64,000 nt of DNA from Kitasatospora sp. NBC_01250 (GCF_036226465.1 NZ_CP108476.1:372001-436000), one strand, 5' to 3'; positions 16,080 through 25,427 are shown, counted from the first letter of the stretch. A program made the numbers and translations. Notes: generated by a model from the sequence alone, not told the origin.

Positions 16080-16790
16080 TCAGGCCTTGTCGCTGAGGGT
16101 CGCGTAGACGACGAGGTTGTCGGTGTAGTCGTGGTGGGTGCGGTCGTAGTCGCCGCCGCAGGTGATCAGGTGCAGCTGCGGGGGTCCGGTGGTCGGGTAG
16201 ACCTGGTCGTCGGGGAAGTCGTCCTTGGCGTACTGGCGCAGCGCTTTGACGGTGAAGCCGAGCCTGCTGCGGTCGGCGCGCTCGACCGTGATGGAGTCGC
16301 CCGGGTGCAGGGCCGAGAGGTTGGAGAAGACGGCGGGCCCGGTGCGGGAGTCGACGTGCCCGACCAGGACGGTGGCGCCCTGGTCGCCGGGGCGGGGCCC
16401 TTCGCTCCACCAGCCGACCTGGTCGGGATCGTCCGGCGCGGCGAGGTGGCCGTCCTGCTGCACGTGCAGGTCGGCCAGTGAGCTGTCCACGCCGATCACG
16501 GGTATTCGCAGCCGCACCGGCGGGGCCGCGGACGTTGCGGCAGCGGCAGCTGGGGCGGATGCGTCCGGTGACACCGGCAGTGCCCCGACGTCCGTGCGGG
16601 CCGCGCTGCGCACGGCCCCGGGCGGCGCGGCCAGGAAGTAGGCGGTGGCGCCGGATCCGGCCAGGGCCACCCCGACGGCCGTGATCAGGGCCGCGGCCGG
16701 GCGGGCGAGCCGCGCCGTGCGCATCCGGCGGCGCAGCCGCCCGCCCACGCTGGTGCGGGGCGGGCGGCCCAATGGGGAGGCGGTGCTCAC
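16080..16790 (-). CDS. Class F sortase
   Basis: A 236-residue transpeptidase with one N-terminal TM helix (about 33-55), an Ala/Pro-rich linker and a sortase barrel starting at about residue 92. Catalytic His145 (LVGHVDS) and Cys211 (LHLITCGGDYD) are present, with the distal Arg probably in DRTHHDY. Class F sortases attach sorting-signal proteins to the cell wall in actinobacteria. The GTG overlaps the stop of the DUF4331 gene by 4 bp (GTGA), showing translational coupling, so the DUF4331 protein is the obvious candidate substrate. Confidence 0.9.
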   Translation of the reverse strand: MSTASPLGRPPRTSVGGRLRRRMRTARLARPAAALITAVGVALAGSGATAYFLAAPPGAVRSAARTDVGALPVSPDASAPAAAAATSAAPPVRLRIPVIGVDSSLADLHVQQDGHLAAPDDPDQVGWWSEGPRPGDQGATVLVGHVDSRTGPAVFSNLSALHPGDSITVERADRSRLGFTVKALRQYAKDDFPDDQVYPTTGPPQLHLITCGGDYDRTHHDYTDNLVVYATLSDKA

Positions 16791-18430
16791 GCCTGGTTCG
16801 CGCGCCGGCGGCGCAGGGCGATGAATCCGGCGCCGGCCAGCAGCACGCCACCGCCGAACGCGGTCGCCGGAATGACCGGGAAGCCGCTGTTCGTCAATGC
16901 GCCGCCGAGGCCCGCGTGCACGCCGCCGTCGGGCTTGGCGGTGTCGGCCTGGTCGACCGCGGCGGTGTTGGGCAGCGCGACGTAGGGGAACGTGGTGCCG
17001 GGCTGGCGGTAGGGGGTGTGGACACCGTCCCCGTTGGCCAGGGCAGGCACGATCTTGCCGGTCTGCGCGGCACCTTCCAGGGCCTGCAGCTCGATGTTGA
17101 CGACGTCGTCGGTCAGCCGGCGGCCGTTGGGGAAGCCGGCCAGGTCCTGGCCGAGGACACCGAAGGTGTTCGGCTTGGCGCTCGGCGGGACCGCCATGTT
17201 CAGGCGCAGCTCCTCGGCCGGGGTGAACTTGTCCTTGCTCACGTCGGCGTTGAGCAGCTGGGAGTTGAGGTCGGCCTGGATCGGGCCGCCGGAGTTCTTC
17301 GAGATGCCGGTGAGGAAGATCTCGGTCAGGTCGTTGCGCGGCGTCGCGGGGGCGGGGATGCCGTAGATGCTCTGGATGAGCTTGGGGACGATCGGGTCCT
17401 TGACCTTGTCGACGACCGGGGTGACGGTGTGGTCGTTCTCCGGGGCCAGGGCGTTGAACGCGTCCTTGTACTTCAGCGGCACCACGACCTCGTTGACCAG
17501 CGGGTTGCCGAGGCGGGAGACCTGGTGCCAGCCGCCGTCCCCGGCGTTCGTCCCCTCGCCGCCCTTGCTCTCGCCACCCTTGTCGGCGGTGACGACGGCG
17601 CCCTTGCGGTCGGTGGTGGCCCACACGCCGATGACCGGGTTGCGGGTCGCATCGCCCTTGAGTGCCAGGTCCTTCTTCGGCACCTGGAGCGCGATGGTGT
17701 TGACGTTGTAGCCGGCGAGCGTGTTGTGGCCGGTCTCGGACAGGTTGCCGCCGTAGAGCAGGTCGAAGACCCGCAGGTCCAGGAAGAACGGGTCGGCGGC
17801 CTGCCCGGCGAAGCTCTGCCCGCCGCCCGGCAGCGACACCATCGCCTGCTGGCGCAGCGAGGCGTAGTCGGGCATCGAGGCCTTGCCGACGTTGGACGGC
17901 GCCGCCGGCGCGTCCTTGACCAGGGTCTTGGTGGTCCCGTCCGGGCCGGTCACCGTCAGCGTGTAGGTCTGGCGGAAGTTCAGGTTGGGGTCGTCCAGCG
18001 CCTTGACCACACCGGTGTTGTAGAGGAACTGGTTGGCGTCGTCGCGGATGTGGTCGCTGAACGTCCACGTGTAGGTGGTGTCGGGCTTGCCGGTGCCCTG
18101 ACTGTCGATCTTGATGTTGTACCGGGCGTCGTTGGCGAAGGGGTAGAAGTTCGGCCCGCCGTTGGGTTCCTCGAACGGGATCCAGTTCGCCACCAGGGTG
18201 ACCGTGTCCGGCTTGTCCGGGCTGGTGAAGGCGTAGACGTCGGTGTTGTCCGCCTTGGGGTCGCCGGAGATCAGCGGTGCCTCGCGGTGGCTGGAGGCGG
18301 AGCTGACGCCGGGCGCCAGCCCGGCCATCGAGGCGGCGGCCGCCAGTGCGAGGACGCCGAGGGAGGCGATCGAGCGTTCGGCGGGGCCTGCGGATCCACC
18401 GCTGCGGCGGAGCAAACGAGGGTGCTGCAT
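16787..18430 (-). CDS. DUF4331 surface protein, likely sortase substrate
   Basis: A 547-residue exported protein with the DUF4331 hallmark SHREAPLISGDPKADNTDVY just after the signal peptide. It ends in a hydrophobic helix plus RRRRANQA tail, the layout of a cell-wall sorting signal. The canonical LPxTG is absent, and IPATA precedes the helix instead. The function of DUF4331 is unknown. The frame opens earlier (18625), but the ATG at 18430 immediately precedes the signal peptide and is preferred. It is first of three genes with the sortase and TPR protein, divergent from the NicO transporter. Confidence 0.87.
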   Translation of the reverse strand: MQHPRLLRRSGGSAGPAERSIASLGVLALAAAASMAGLAPGVSSASSHREAPLISGDPKADNTDVYAFTSPDKPDTVTLVANWIPFEEPNGGPNFYPFANDARYNIKIDSQGTGKPDTTYTWTFSDHIRDDANQFLYNTGVVKALDDPNLNFRQTYTLTVTGPDGTTKTLVKDAPAAPSNVGKASMPDYASLRQQAMVSLPGGGQSFAGQAADPFFLDLRVFDLLYGGNLSETGHNTLAGYNVNTIALQVPKKDLALKGDATRNPVIGVWATTDRKGAVVTADKGGESKGGEGTNAGDGGWHQVSRLGNPLVNEVVVPLKYKDAFNALAPENDHTVTPVVDKVKDPIVPKLIQSIYGIPAPATPRNDLTEIFLTGISKNSGGPIQADLNSQLLNADVSKDKFTPAEELRLNMAVPPSAKPNTFGVLGQDLAGFPNGRRLTDDVVNIELQALEGAAQTGKIVPALANGDGVHTPYRQPGTTFPYVALPNTAAVDQADTAKPDGGVHAGLGGALTNSGFPVIPATAFGGGVLLAGAGFIALRRRRANQA

Positions 18431-18891
18431 GAGCCATCCGTTTCCGATGGGGGGAACACCGCCGACAGCCCTGCCGGCGGTGGAATCGGGGAGAGCGGTG
18501 AACGCTCCCGGCCCAGACGGACAGCGCCGTCTCCGCGTCGCTGCGCGTCCACGGGATTCAGCGGGCACCTCTGCCAGACACCTGAGCTGCTCCCCAGTCA
18601 GCACCAACCGGCACAGCGCTGCCACCGCACTGAGCCGATCGGCGCCGGCCGCTCACTCCGCCGGCCGCGCAAGGCGCCGTCCTGGAAGGGGCCGCCGCCT
18701 GCCCGCGCGGGCCCGGCCCGCCGCACGAGTGAGCCGGGTACGCCAAGCAGGTGAGCAGGCCCGTCGCGCCGCGTCCAATGCGTCCGCGCGGCAACCGGCG
18801 CGGTCATCGTGCCAGGTAGACCATCAGCCCGCCGGACGGGTCCCGGCAGCCTTCCCCGGGCGCGCGGCTGCCCTGCCCATCCGGAGTCCCC
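18431..18891. other. Divergent intergenic region, no gene seen
   Basis: 461 bases between the DUF4331 operon and the NicO transporter, presumably with both promoters. Open frames on both strands are Arg/Pro-rich and lack ribosome sites. I find no convincing -10/-35 pair, RNA gene or repeat. Confidence 0.5.
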
Positions 18892-20613
18892 ATGACCTAC
18901 CGTCATCACCTGTGGCGAGCAGCCGCGGCGGCCGGCGGCGCGGCGGCCCTGCTCGCCCTCGCCCCCAGCGCCGTCGCCCACCCGCTGGGCAACTTCTCGG
19001 TCAACCACTACACGGGACTGACCCTGCACCCCGACCGCGTCGAGGTCCTGGCCGTGACCGACAGCGCCGAGATCCCCACCCTGCAGGAAGCCCCCGAAGT
19101 CCACCCCGGCGCCGGGACGGCCAGCGACGCCGAACGAGCCGCCTGGGCACGGGCACGGTGCGCCCAGAGCGCCGACCGCCTCCGGATCACCACCCCCGCG
19201 CCACTGCACCTGACCGTGCGTTCCGCCACCTTCGACTACCAGAACGGGCAGGCGGGGCTTCGCACCAGCCGCCTCGAATGCCGACTGGAGGCCCCCGCCG
19301 ACCTGACCGCGGCCCCGCTGACCCTGCGGGTGGACACCGGCGTCGACCGCGGCCGGGTCGGCTGGAACGAGATCACCGCCCGTGGCGAGCAGGTCCGCCT
19401 CACCCACAGCACGGTGCCCGACACCTCGCCCTCCCGAGAGCTGCGGGACTACCCCCGCGACCTGCTCGACTCCCCCCGTGGCGACACCAGCGCCGAGCTC
19501 ACCGCGCAAGCAGGCGGCGGCGCCTCCGCCCCGCTCGGGATGCTGCCCGCACTCGGCAGCGCGGACGGGCCCACCGCCCGCGTGGAGCAGATCGCCAAGC
19601 ACCTGAGCGCTCTCACCGCGGCCCGGCACCTGACCGTGCCGCTCGGTCTGCTGGCCGTCCTGCTCTCCATCGCCCTGGGCGCGGGCCACGCGCTGCTGCC
19701 CGGTCACGGCAAGACCGTGATGGCCGCCTACCTCGCCGGGCGCCGGGGCCGGCCCCGTGACGCGCTGACCGTGGGCGCGACCGTGACGCTCACGCACACG
19801 GCCGGCGTCCTGGTCATCGGCATGCTCCTGACGGTGTTCACCGGCCTGGCCGGCGACACACTGCTCGGCTGGCTCGGCGTGGCCAGCGGCACCCTGGTCG
19901 CCCTGGTCGGCGCCGGCCTGCTGATCGACGCGGTCCGGCAGGCCCGTCGGTCACGCACGCCCCGAGCGGGCGCTCCGACGGGCGAACACCCCCACCAGTT
20001 GCTCGCTGCCGTGGCGGCACCCGCCGCCGGCCACGCCGGGGACCACGCTGCGGACCAGCACGAGACCACGGCAGGCCGGCGCGAGCACCAGCACGCCGAC
20101 ACGCTGACCCACGACCACGACCACGCCGATGATCACGACCGCGAAGGGGTTCCGCACCAGCACGAACACCGGACCGACCTCCACCTCCACCTCTACCCCC
20201 ACGACCGGCCCCACCGCCACGGCCTGTTCGGTCACCGCCACACCCTCCACCACGACCACAGCGCCGTCGAAGCAGGTCAGCCGTTCACCACTCGGGGGCT
20301 GATCGGCCTCGGCATCGCCGGCGGCCTCGTCCCCAGCCCCTCGGCACTGGTCGTCCTGCTGGGCGCCATCGCGCTCGGCCGCACCGTCTTCGGCGCGACC
20401 CTGGTCCTCGCCTACGGCTTGGGCATGGCGGCCACCCTCACCGCCGTCGGCCTTGCCCTCGTCCGCTTCGGCGACCGGCTCTCCGCCATGACCAACCCGC
20501 GCCTGCTCGCCACCGTCCGCCGCATCGCCCCGCACGCGGCCGCCCTCACCGCAGCACTGGTCGTCCTGGTGGGACTGGGCCTGACGCTGCGCAGCCTCTA
20601 CCCCCTCATCTGA
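18892..20613 (+). CDS. NicO/RcnA-type nickel-cobalt membrane transporter with His-rich loop
   Basis: A 573-residue membrane protein. A signal peptide and a roughly 200-residue extracytoplasmic N-terminal region precede the first transporter helices. LGAGHALLPGHGKTVMAAYL carries the His motif of the NicO family. A cytosolic or periplasmic loop of about 100 residues is packed with His and Asp (THDHDHADDHDREG, HRTDLHLHLYPHDRPHRHG), a classic metal-binding stretch. The protein ends with three or four more helices. Likely efflux or handling of Ni/Co or a similar divalent metal. It is transcribed divergently from the sortase/DUF4331 operon. Confidence 0.87.
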   Translation: MTYRHHLWRAAAAAGGAAALLALAPSAVAHPLGNFSVNHYTGLTLHPDRVEVLAVTDSAEIPTLQEAPEVHPGAGTASDAERAAWARARCAQSADRLRITTPAPLHLTVRSATFDYQNGQAGLRTSRLECRLEAPADLTAAPLTLRVDTGVDRGRVGWNEITARGEQVRLTHSTVPDTSPSRELRDYPRDLLDSPRGDTSAELTAQAGGGASAPLGMLPALGSADGPTARVEQIAKHLSALTAARHLTVPLGLLAVLLSIALGAGHALLPGHGKTVMAAYLAGRRGRPRDALTVGATVTLTHTAGVLVIGMLLTVFTGLAGDTLLGWLGVASGTLVALVGAGLLIDAVRQARRSRTPRAGAPTGEHPHQLLAAVAAPAAGHAGDHAADQHETTAGRREHQHADTLTHDHDHADDHDREGVPHQHEHRTDLHLHLYPHDRPHRHGLFGHRHTLHHDHSAVEAGQPFTTRGLIGLGIAGGLVPSPSALVVLLGAIALGRTVFGATLVLAYGLGMAATLTAVGLALVRFGDRLSAMTNPRLLATVRRIAPHAAALTAALVVLVGLGLTLRSLYPLI

Positions 20614-20652
20614 ACCGCCCTCCCGAACACCCCCCGAGGGAGCCGAATCACC

Positions 20653-20991
20653 GTGAAGCGCCACACCCCAGCCGCCCTGGCCCTCCTGCTCGCCTGCGGC
20701 CTGGCCAGCGGATGCTCGCCGTCCAGCGACGGTGTCTTCGACGCCCGGGCCACCACCGCCTCCCGCACCTGCCAGGCCCATCAGACCCAGCAACCCGGCC
20801 ACCGCTACACCGCCGGCCCCGGCGCCGACACCGAGTCGATCCTGATGATGATGCGCTACTACACGGCCAACGGCACCAAGACCTTCTGTGACGGACATCC
20901 GCCCACCCCGACGGACGTGCGCTGGATGGACCTCTACCAGGCACTGGGAGGCGAGCCCGCACACATCGGCCGCCCCGCATCGGCGAAGTAG
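20653..20991 (+). CDS. Small lipoprotein
   Basis: A 112-residue protein with a lipoprotein signal (ALALLLACGLASGC, lipobox LASGC, acylated Cys21). The mature part is polar with two Cys and a conserved-looking MMRYYTANGTKTFCDGHPPT stretch. The GTG start has GAGGGAG 10 bases upstream. It lies 39 bp after the NicO gene on the same strand, so it is probably co-transcribed and may assist metal handling outside the membrane. I do not recognise the family. Confidence 0.75.
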   Translation: MKRHTPAALALLLACGLASGCSPSSDGVFDARATTASRTCQAHQTQQPGHRYTAGPGADTESILMMMRYYTANGTKTFCDGHPPTPTDVRWMDLYQALGGEPAHIGRPASAK

Positions 20992-21211
20992 CACCGCGCC
21001 CGCACCCGCACCCGAACCCGCGCGCGCACGAACCGCGCAGCAGCCCGCCCGTTCGGTGAACCGCGTTTGGTCCACCCGGAACCGGACATGCGCATCCCAG
21101 GAAGCCCGGCTCGCCGTCCACGGCCGCCCGCCGACCATCAGAGGTGAAAGGCGCCGACCGAGGGCGCGAGTCGGCTTCAGGCATACGACGCAGATCCCTG
21201 AGGAGCGCGTC

Positions 21212-21826
21212 ATGATCATTATCCTAGGACTCATCCTCCTGGTCGTCGCGGCCGTCGTCGCGATAGCCGGAATCTTCGGCAATACCGGTAGCGCCCACGC
21301 GCTCACCAACGCGTTCTCGGTGTTCGGGCACCACATGACCGGCTCCACCGGCACGCTGTTCCTCTACGGGATCATCGTCGGAGCCGTGGCCATGCTGGGG
21401 CTCGGCCTCCTGCTGACCGGCGCGCGTCGGACCTCGCGCCGCGCCACCGAAGCCCGCCACGGGCTGCGGCACTCGCGCCGTGAGACGGCCGCCGCCCGCA
21501 AGCGCCGCGACGACGTGGTGGAACAGCGCGACGACGCCCGCGCGGAGGCGGCCTCGGTCGCCGACGACCGCGACAGCCTCGCCCAGGAGCGTGATGCGCT
21601 GGCCGCGCAGCGCGACGACCTCGCCCGGCAGCGGAACGACCTGGCCGGCCAGCGCGACGACGCGATCACTCGACAGAGCGAGGCATCCCGCGAGCAGACG
21701 GCCGGCACGCGCGCCACGCCGATGGCGCCGGCCGAGAGCAGCACACCGCAGGCCGAGGACGAGCCTGCGCCCGACACCGGGCACCGCAGGCCGCATCTGC
21801 TCGGGCACCGCTCCGGCCTCCAGTAG
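21212..21826 (+). CDS. Two-TM protein with cytosolic coiled coil
   Basis: A 204-residue protein. Two TM helices (about 2-20 and 49-68, the second ALGLGLLLTGARR-like) lie before a long charged coiled coil with a repeating seven-residue unit, roughly QRDDLAR/QRNDLAG/QRDDAIT, and end in a disordered Pro/Thr/Ala tail. Similar small membrane proteins are common in Streptomyces and often sit beside stress genes. The start is set by GAGGAG upstream. It is followed 50 bp later by a CsbD gene, suggesting a stress-related pair. Confidence 0.75.
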   Translation: MIIILGLILLVVAAVVAIAGIFGNTGSAHALTNAFSVFGHHMTGSTGTLFLYGIIVGAVAMLGLGLLLTGARRTSRRATEARHGLRHSRRETAAARKRRDDVVEQRDDARAEAASVADDRDSLAQERDALAAQRDDLARQRNDLAGQRDDAITRQSEASREQTAGTRATPMAPAESSTPQAEDEPAPDTGHRRPHLLGHRSGLQ

Positions 21827-21876
21827 GCCGGCCGCCGTACCCGCCCCGTCTGATGCACTCACGAAAGGAACCCGTC

Positions 21877-22050
21877 ATGGGTATCGGTAAGAAGGCCGCC
21901 CACAAGGCCGAAGCAGTCAAGGGCGGCGTGAAGAAGACCGTCGGACGCGCCACCGGCGACCGCACCCTTGAGGCCGAGGGCCGCGGCGACCAGGTCAAGG
22001 GCAACACCAAGCAGGCCGGCGCCAAGATCAAGGACGCGTTCAAACACTGA
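21877..22050 (+). CDS. CsbD-like stress protein
   Basis: A 57-residue, Lys/Gly-rich helical protein with the CsbD pattern: AEAVKGGVKKTVGRATGDRT, then GRGDQVKGNTKQAGAKIKDA. CsbD proteins are general-stress (SigB-type) proteins of unknown mechanism. The start at 21877 is chosen because AAAGGA lies 8 bases upstream; an in-frame ATG at 21853 precedes that site. Confidence 0.85.
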   Translation: MGIGKKAAHKAEAVKGGVKKTVGRATGDRTLEAEGRGDQVKGNTKQAGAKIKDAFKH

Positions 22051-22111
22051 CCGCCCGGCCGCGGTGGCCCGATCCTGCTCGGCTCCGGCCACCGCGCGAC
22101 CGCGGCACAAC

Positions 22112-22166
22112 CCGGCGCCTGGCCGTGGGAGCAGGACCGTGTCCTGCTCCCACGGCCAGGCGCCGG
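22112..22166. terminator. Perfect 26-bp inverted repeat, bidirectional terminator
   Basis: 22112-22137 and 22141-22166 are exact reverse complements around a 3-base loop. It lies between the rightward CsbD gene and the leftward helical-protein gene, the position of a shared bidirectional terminator. The unusual length could also suggest a small mobile relic, but no flanking duplication is seen. Confidence 0.8.
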
Positions 22167-22206
22167 CGGGCTCGGACGGAGGAAGCGGCCCGGCCGACAC
22201 CGGGGT

Positions 22207-22743
22207 TCAGCGAGGCAGCGTGCCGCTGTCCGCGCCCGCTGTGCCGCCCTCTCCGGTGAGGACCTCGGCGCTGACCACCTGGTGCCAGCCGTTCAGTGTG
22301 CGTGTCTGTTCGGCTGCACGCTGGATGAGCCGATCCAGCTCGTCCGGATTCAGTCGCAGGTCGTCGTCGGCGATGGCACGCAGCGCCTGCCACAGCGCGG
22401 TCTTGCCTTCGACGCCCACGCGCATCGCCTCCAGTTCGATCAGGTCGCTCAGCGGGGAGCGGCGCACCAGCGTCCCGTTGGGCTTGAGGCGTGCGATCCG
22501 TTCACCCGCGAGACCCAGCCAGGTGCGGTAGTGGCGCACGGGTACGGCGAGGCTGTTCATGATCCGTACGAGGTCGTCGCGGTCCTGCTCCACGTCGCGG
22601 GCCAGGCGGCGCAGTTCGGCTGCGCGCCGGCTGTCCGGGTGGGTGTCGGCCATGCGGTGGGCGAGCGCGGCGCCGCCGAACGCACCGGTCAGGTGGTCGT
22701 TCAGGTAGACGCTCAGTGGCTCCGCCAGGGGTCGGGCAGACAT
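22207..22743 (-). CDS. Helical conserved hypothetical protein
   Basis: A 178-residue, all-alpha, charged protein (LSVYLNDHLTGAFGGAALAH, LARDVEQDRDDLVRIMNSLA, LWQALRAIADDDLRLNPDEL). The helix pattern resembles a four-helix, ferritin-like bundle, but I see no clear ExxH metal pairs, so I do not assign a function. The start at 22743 is supported by GGGAGG 7 bases upstream. Similar proteins are common in Streptomyces. Confidence 0.7.
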   Translation of the reverse strand: MSARPLAEPLSVYLNDHLTGAFGGAALAHRMADTHPDSRRAAELRRLARDVEQDRDDLVRIMNSLAVPVRHYRTWLGLAGERIARLKPNGTLVRRSPLSDLIELEAMRVGVEGKTALWQALRAIADDDLRLNPDELDRLIQRAAEQTRTLNGWHQVVSAEVLTGEGGTAGADSGTLPR

Positions 22744-22992
22744 TGCACGTCCTCCCAGAGGGTGGGCCGATCGGGTGCGCCGCGCGCTGGGGCTTGCAGA
22801 CGTGCCGGCTCCTGCGCGGCGTTGGGGTGCTCTTCCCATGGTGCCCCGCGCCTCGGGCGGATGCGTGCGGGCCGGGCCGGGCCGGGTGGCGGATCAGTGC
22901 CGTACAGCCGCCCCGGCAGCCTGGAGCGGCGCGCACGCCGATCCCTGTCCGTGGGCCAGTGCCCGTTGCGGTGCTGGTTCGTTGTCTCGTGC

Positions 22993-24426
22993 ATGAAGAT
23001 GACCGAGCTGGACGACTATCCGGTGCGGCCTGGGCAGGTACGGGAGTGGACGCTGCACCCGTCCGTGATCTCGGCCGCCCATCAGGCGCAGCGGGCTTCG
23101 ACGCCACCCTCGTACAACCAGGAGTCCCACATCCTCACCATGGCCCGGTTGGAGGAGCGCGGGGCGCGGACCGCCGACTGGGCGGGTGTGGCGTTCGAGC
23201 TGCCGGGCGAGCTCGACGTGGCGGCGTTCGGCAGGGCCCTGGTGGACTGGATGGGCTGGCACGAGACGCTGCGCAGCGGATTCCGCAGGTCGGCTGGGCA
23301 GCTGCACCGCTTCACGCTGCCCGCGGAGGCGATCGAGGTGAGCAGCGAAGTCCTCGGGACCTTTCGTGATCCCGCGACGCTGAGCCGCTTTCTGCGCGAC
23401 CGGCTCGACGCCGGCACCCACACGCTGCGCTGGCCGAGCTTCGTGGGGGAAACGGTTCAGCGGGCCGACTCGGTGACGGTGGTGCTGGCCTTCGACCACA
23501 TGCACTTCGACGGCTACACGCTGTTCGGGATGGTGCAGGAGGTCCGCGAGTTCTACCTGGCCGCCCTCGAAAGGCGGACTCCCGCGGTGGCGGCGGCCGG
23601 CAGCCACGTCAGCTACTGCGATGTGGAACGCCGGGAGGCACTGCTGATCAGCCGCGAGCATCCGACCGTCCTGAAGTGGGAGCGGTTCATCGCGGACAGC
23701 GGCGGCCGGCCACCGCGCTTCCCGCTGCCGCTGGGCACCCAGGAGGAGGGCGAACTCCTGCCCCAGAAGTCGCTGTTCGAGTGGCTGCTGGATCCCGCCG
23801 AGACCGATGCCTTCGCGCAGGTCTGCCAGTCCGAACACACCACCCTGCCCTCCGGGGTGCTCGCGGCAGCAGCCCTGGCAGCACGGGAGCTCGGCGCGCC
23901 AGGGCCCTACCGCACGGTGATGCCCTTCCACACCCGTTCGCGACCGGAGTGGACCTCCTCGGTCGGCTGGTTCGTGGGTGTCGGCCCGGTGGAGGTCGAC
24001 CTGCCGCCCGAGTGCGACTTCCGCGCCGCCCTCCCCCTGGCCCAGGGGTCGGCCCGCGAGGCGAGGCAGGCGGCCCGGGTCCCGTTCTTCCGGGTCTCCG
24101 AGCTCCTGGGGGTGGACTTCAGGAAGGCCGCGCCCGATCCGTTCTCGCTGCTCTCGTACATGGATCTGCGCAACCTTCCCGGCGCCCAGGACTGGACCCG
24201 GTGGAACGCCCGGCTGCTGACCCGGATCTCCGACAGCGGCAAGGCGTGCCTGTGGGCCATGTGCTCCCCCGACGGCCTCTACCTGTTCGCCCGCTACCCC
24301 GACACCGCCCTCGCCGCCACCAACATCGCCCGCTTCGTGGGCGCCGTCCGCACCATCGCCCAGAGCGTCGCCCGCACCGGCAACTTCACCCCCGCCGCAC
24401 TCCACCAGGTGCCGTCAGCGGTATGA
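22993..24426 (+). CDS. Stand-alone condensation-domain acyltransferase-like protein
   Basis: A 477-residue protein with the fold of NRPS condensation domains and Pap-type acyltransferases. The active-site motif HxxxDG is intact (HMHFDG, His about 169), and the DFGW-equivalent region reads SSVGWFVGVGPVEV (about 321-334). No adenylation or carrier domain is attached or adjacent, so it would transfer an acyl group from a free-standing carrier protein or CoA to an amine or alcohol. ATG at 22993 or 22999; no strong ribosome site. Similar orphan condensation proteins occur in several Streptomyces lipopeptide and glycolipid pathways. Confidence 0.82.
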   Translation: MKMTELDDYPVRPGQVREWTLHPSVISAAHQAQRASTPPSYNQESHILTMARLEERGARTADWAGVAFELPGELDVAAFGRALVDWMGWHETLRSGFRRSAGQLHRFTLPAEAIEVSSEVLGTFRDPATLSRFLRDRLDAGTHTLRWPSFVGETVQRADSVTVVLAFDHMHFDGYTLFGMVQEVREFYLAALERRTPAVAAAGSHVSYCDVERREALLISREHPTVLKWERFIADSGGRPPRFPLPLGTQEEGELLPQKSLFEWLLDPAETDAFAQVCQSEHTTLPSGVLAAAALAARELGAPGPYRTVMPFHTRSRPEWTSSVGWFVGVGPVEVDLPPECDFRAALPLAQGSAREARQAARVPFFRVSELLGVDFRKAAPDPFSLLSYMDLRNLPGAQDWTRWNARLLTRISDSGKACLWAMCSPDGLYLFARYPDTALAATNIARFVGAVRTIAQSVARTGNFTPAALHQVPSAV

Positions 24427-24737
24427 CACCGCACGTACCGATGTCACCAGCCGGGATCCGGCTGGTCGGGGTCGGGCCCGGTCGGTGCGGTCGGCGCCGG
24501 TGCGAGCGGCGGGAAGTGCGGGTGGCGGGAAGTGCGGGCGGTACTTGAAAGACGCGCGGTTCCCCACCCTCGCTCATGCCCCGCGCCCTACCCTCCGACC
24601 TTCAGCGGCACGGTTCCCGAGGGCTTCGGCGGGTATGGGGGCCTGCGGCCCGGGTCGTCCCAGGTCCGGGAGTTCTGCCGGTGCTGGGCTGCGCCTTTGC
24701 CCGCGACCAGGCCGCCTGCTGAGGGGATTCCACGACC
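24427..24737. other. Gene-free stretch with a short direct repeat
   Basis: 311 bases without a convincing gene. A GGCGGGAAGTGCGGG-like 15-base unit occurs twice in tandem around 24507-24540. Otherwise I see only the presumed promoter of the next gene. Confidence 0.45.
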
Positions 24738-25397
24738 ATGACCGATGACAACAGCAAGACGGCCGAGCTGCCCGAGATGACCGACCACTGGTGGTGGCGC
24801 CCCGGGTGGCAGCCGGGCACGCGCTGCTACGCCTGGCACCTCACCTTTCAGAGCAGCCCCGAGGTGCACCGGTTCGCCGCGGAGCACCGGGCCGCGCTCG
24901 CCGAGGTGCCCGGCCTGGACCTCATCCCCGACCCGTGGCTGCACCTGACCATGCAGGGGCTCGGCTTCACGACCGAGGTGGGCGAGGACGACGCGCGTGC
25001 CGTCGTACGGGCCGCAGCCCACACCCTCGCGACCGTCCCCGCGTTCACGATGACCCTGGGCCCGGCGATCGTCGTCCCCGAGGCCCTGCTCCTGCCGGCC
25101 GAGCCGGCCGACGCCGTTCGCCAGGTCCGAGGTGCCATCCGCGCGGCCATCGCCCACGTGCGCCCCGAGGTCCCCGAGTCCGCGGACGGCTTCCACCCCC
25201 ACGTCTCGGTCGCCTACTCCAACGCCGTCGGCCCGGCCGCCCCGGCTCTGCGGGCCCTCGAGCCCCTGGCCGACCGCCGCGCCGTCGTCCGCGTGGCCGG
25301 CGCCGAGCTGATCGTCCTGCACCGCGACCGCCGGATGTACGAGTGGGAGACCTTCGCCAGCGTTCCTCTCGGCAGCGTTCCTCTCGGCCGACCATGA
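24738..25397 (+). CDS. 2'-5' RNA ligase family protein (2H phosphoesterase)
   Basis: A 219-residue 2H-superfamily protein. Two His-x-Thr/Ser motifs frame the active site: HLT at 69-71 and HVS at 155-157 (FHPHVSVAYS). These enzymes hydrolyse or form 2',3'-cyclic phosphates and 2'-5' linkages; the physiological substrate here is unknown. The last residues include a tandem SVPLG unit from a 15-base duplication at the 3' end. A 9-bp-stem hairpin follows. Confidence 0.85.
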   Translation: MTDDNSKTAELPEMTDHWWWRPGWQPGTRCYAWHLTFQSSPEVHRFAAEHRAALAEVPGLDLIPDPWLHLTMQGLGFTTEVGEDDARAVVRAAAHTLATVPAFTMTLGPAIVVPEALLLPAEPADAVRQVRGAIRAAIAHVRPEVPESADGFHPHVSVAYSNAVGPAAPALRALEPLADRRAVVRVAGAELIVLHRDRRMYEWETFASVPLGSVPLGRP

Positions 25398-25402
25398 CGA
25401 GA

Positions 25403-25427
25403 AGCCTCTGCGCCCCCGGCAGAGGCT
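25403..25427 (+). terminator. Hairpin terminator after the RNA ligase-like gene
   Basis: Nine-base stem AGCCTCTGC/GCAGAGGCT with a 7-base loop, beginning 5 bases after the stop codon. Confidence 0.7.
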
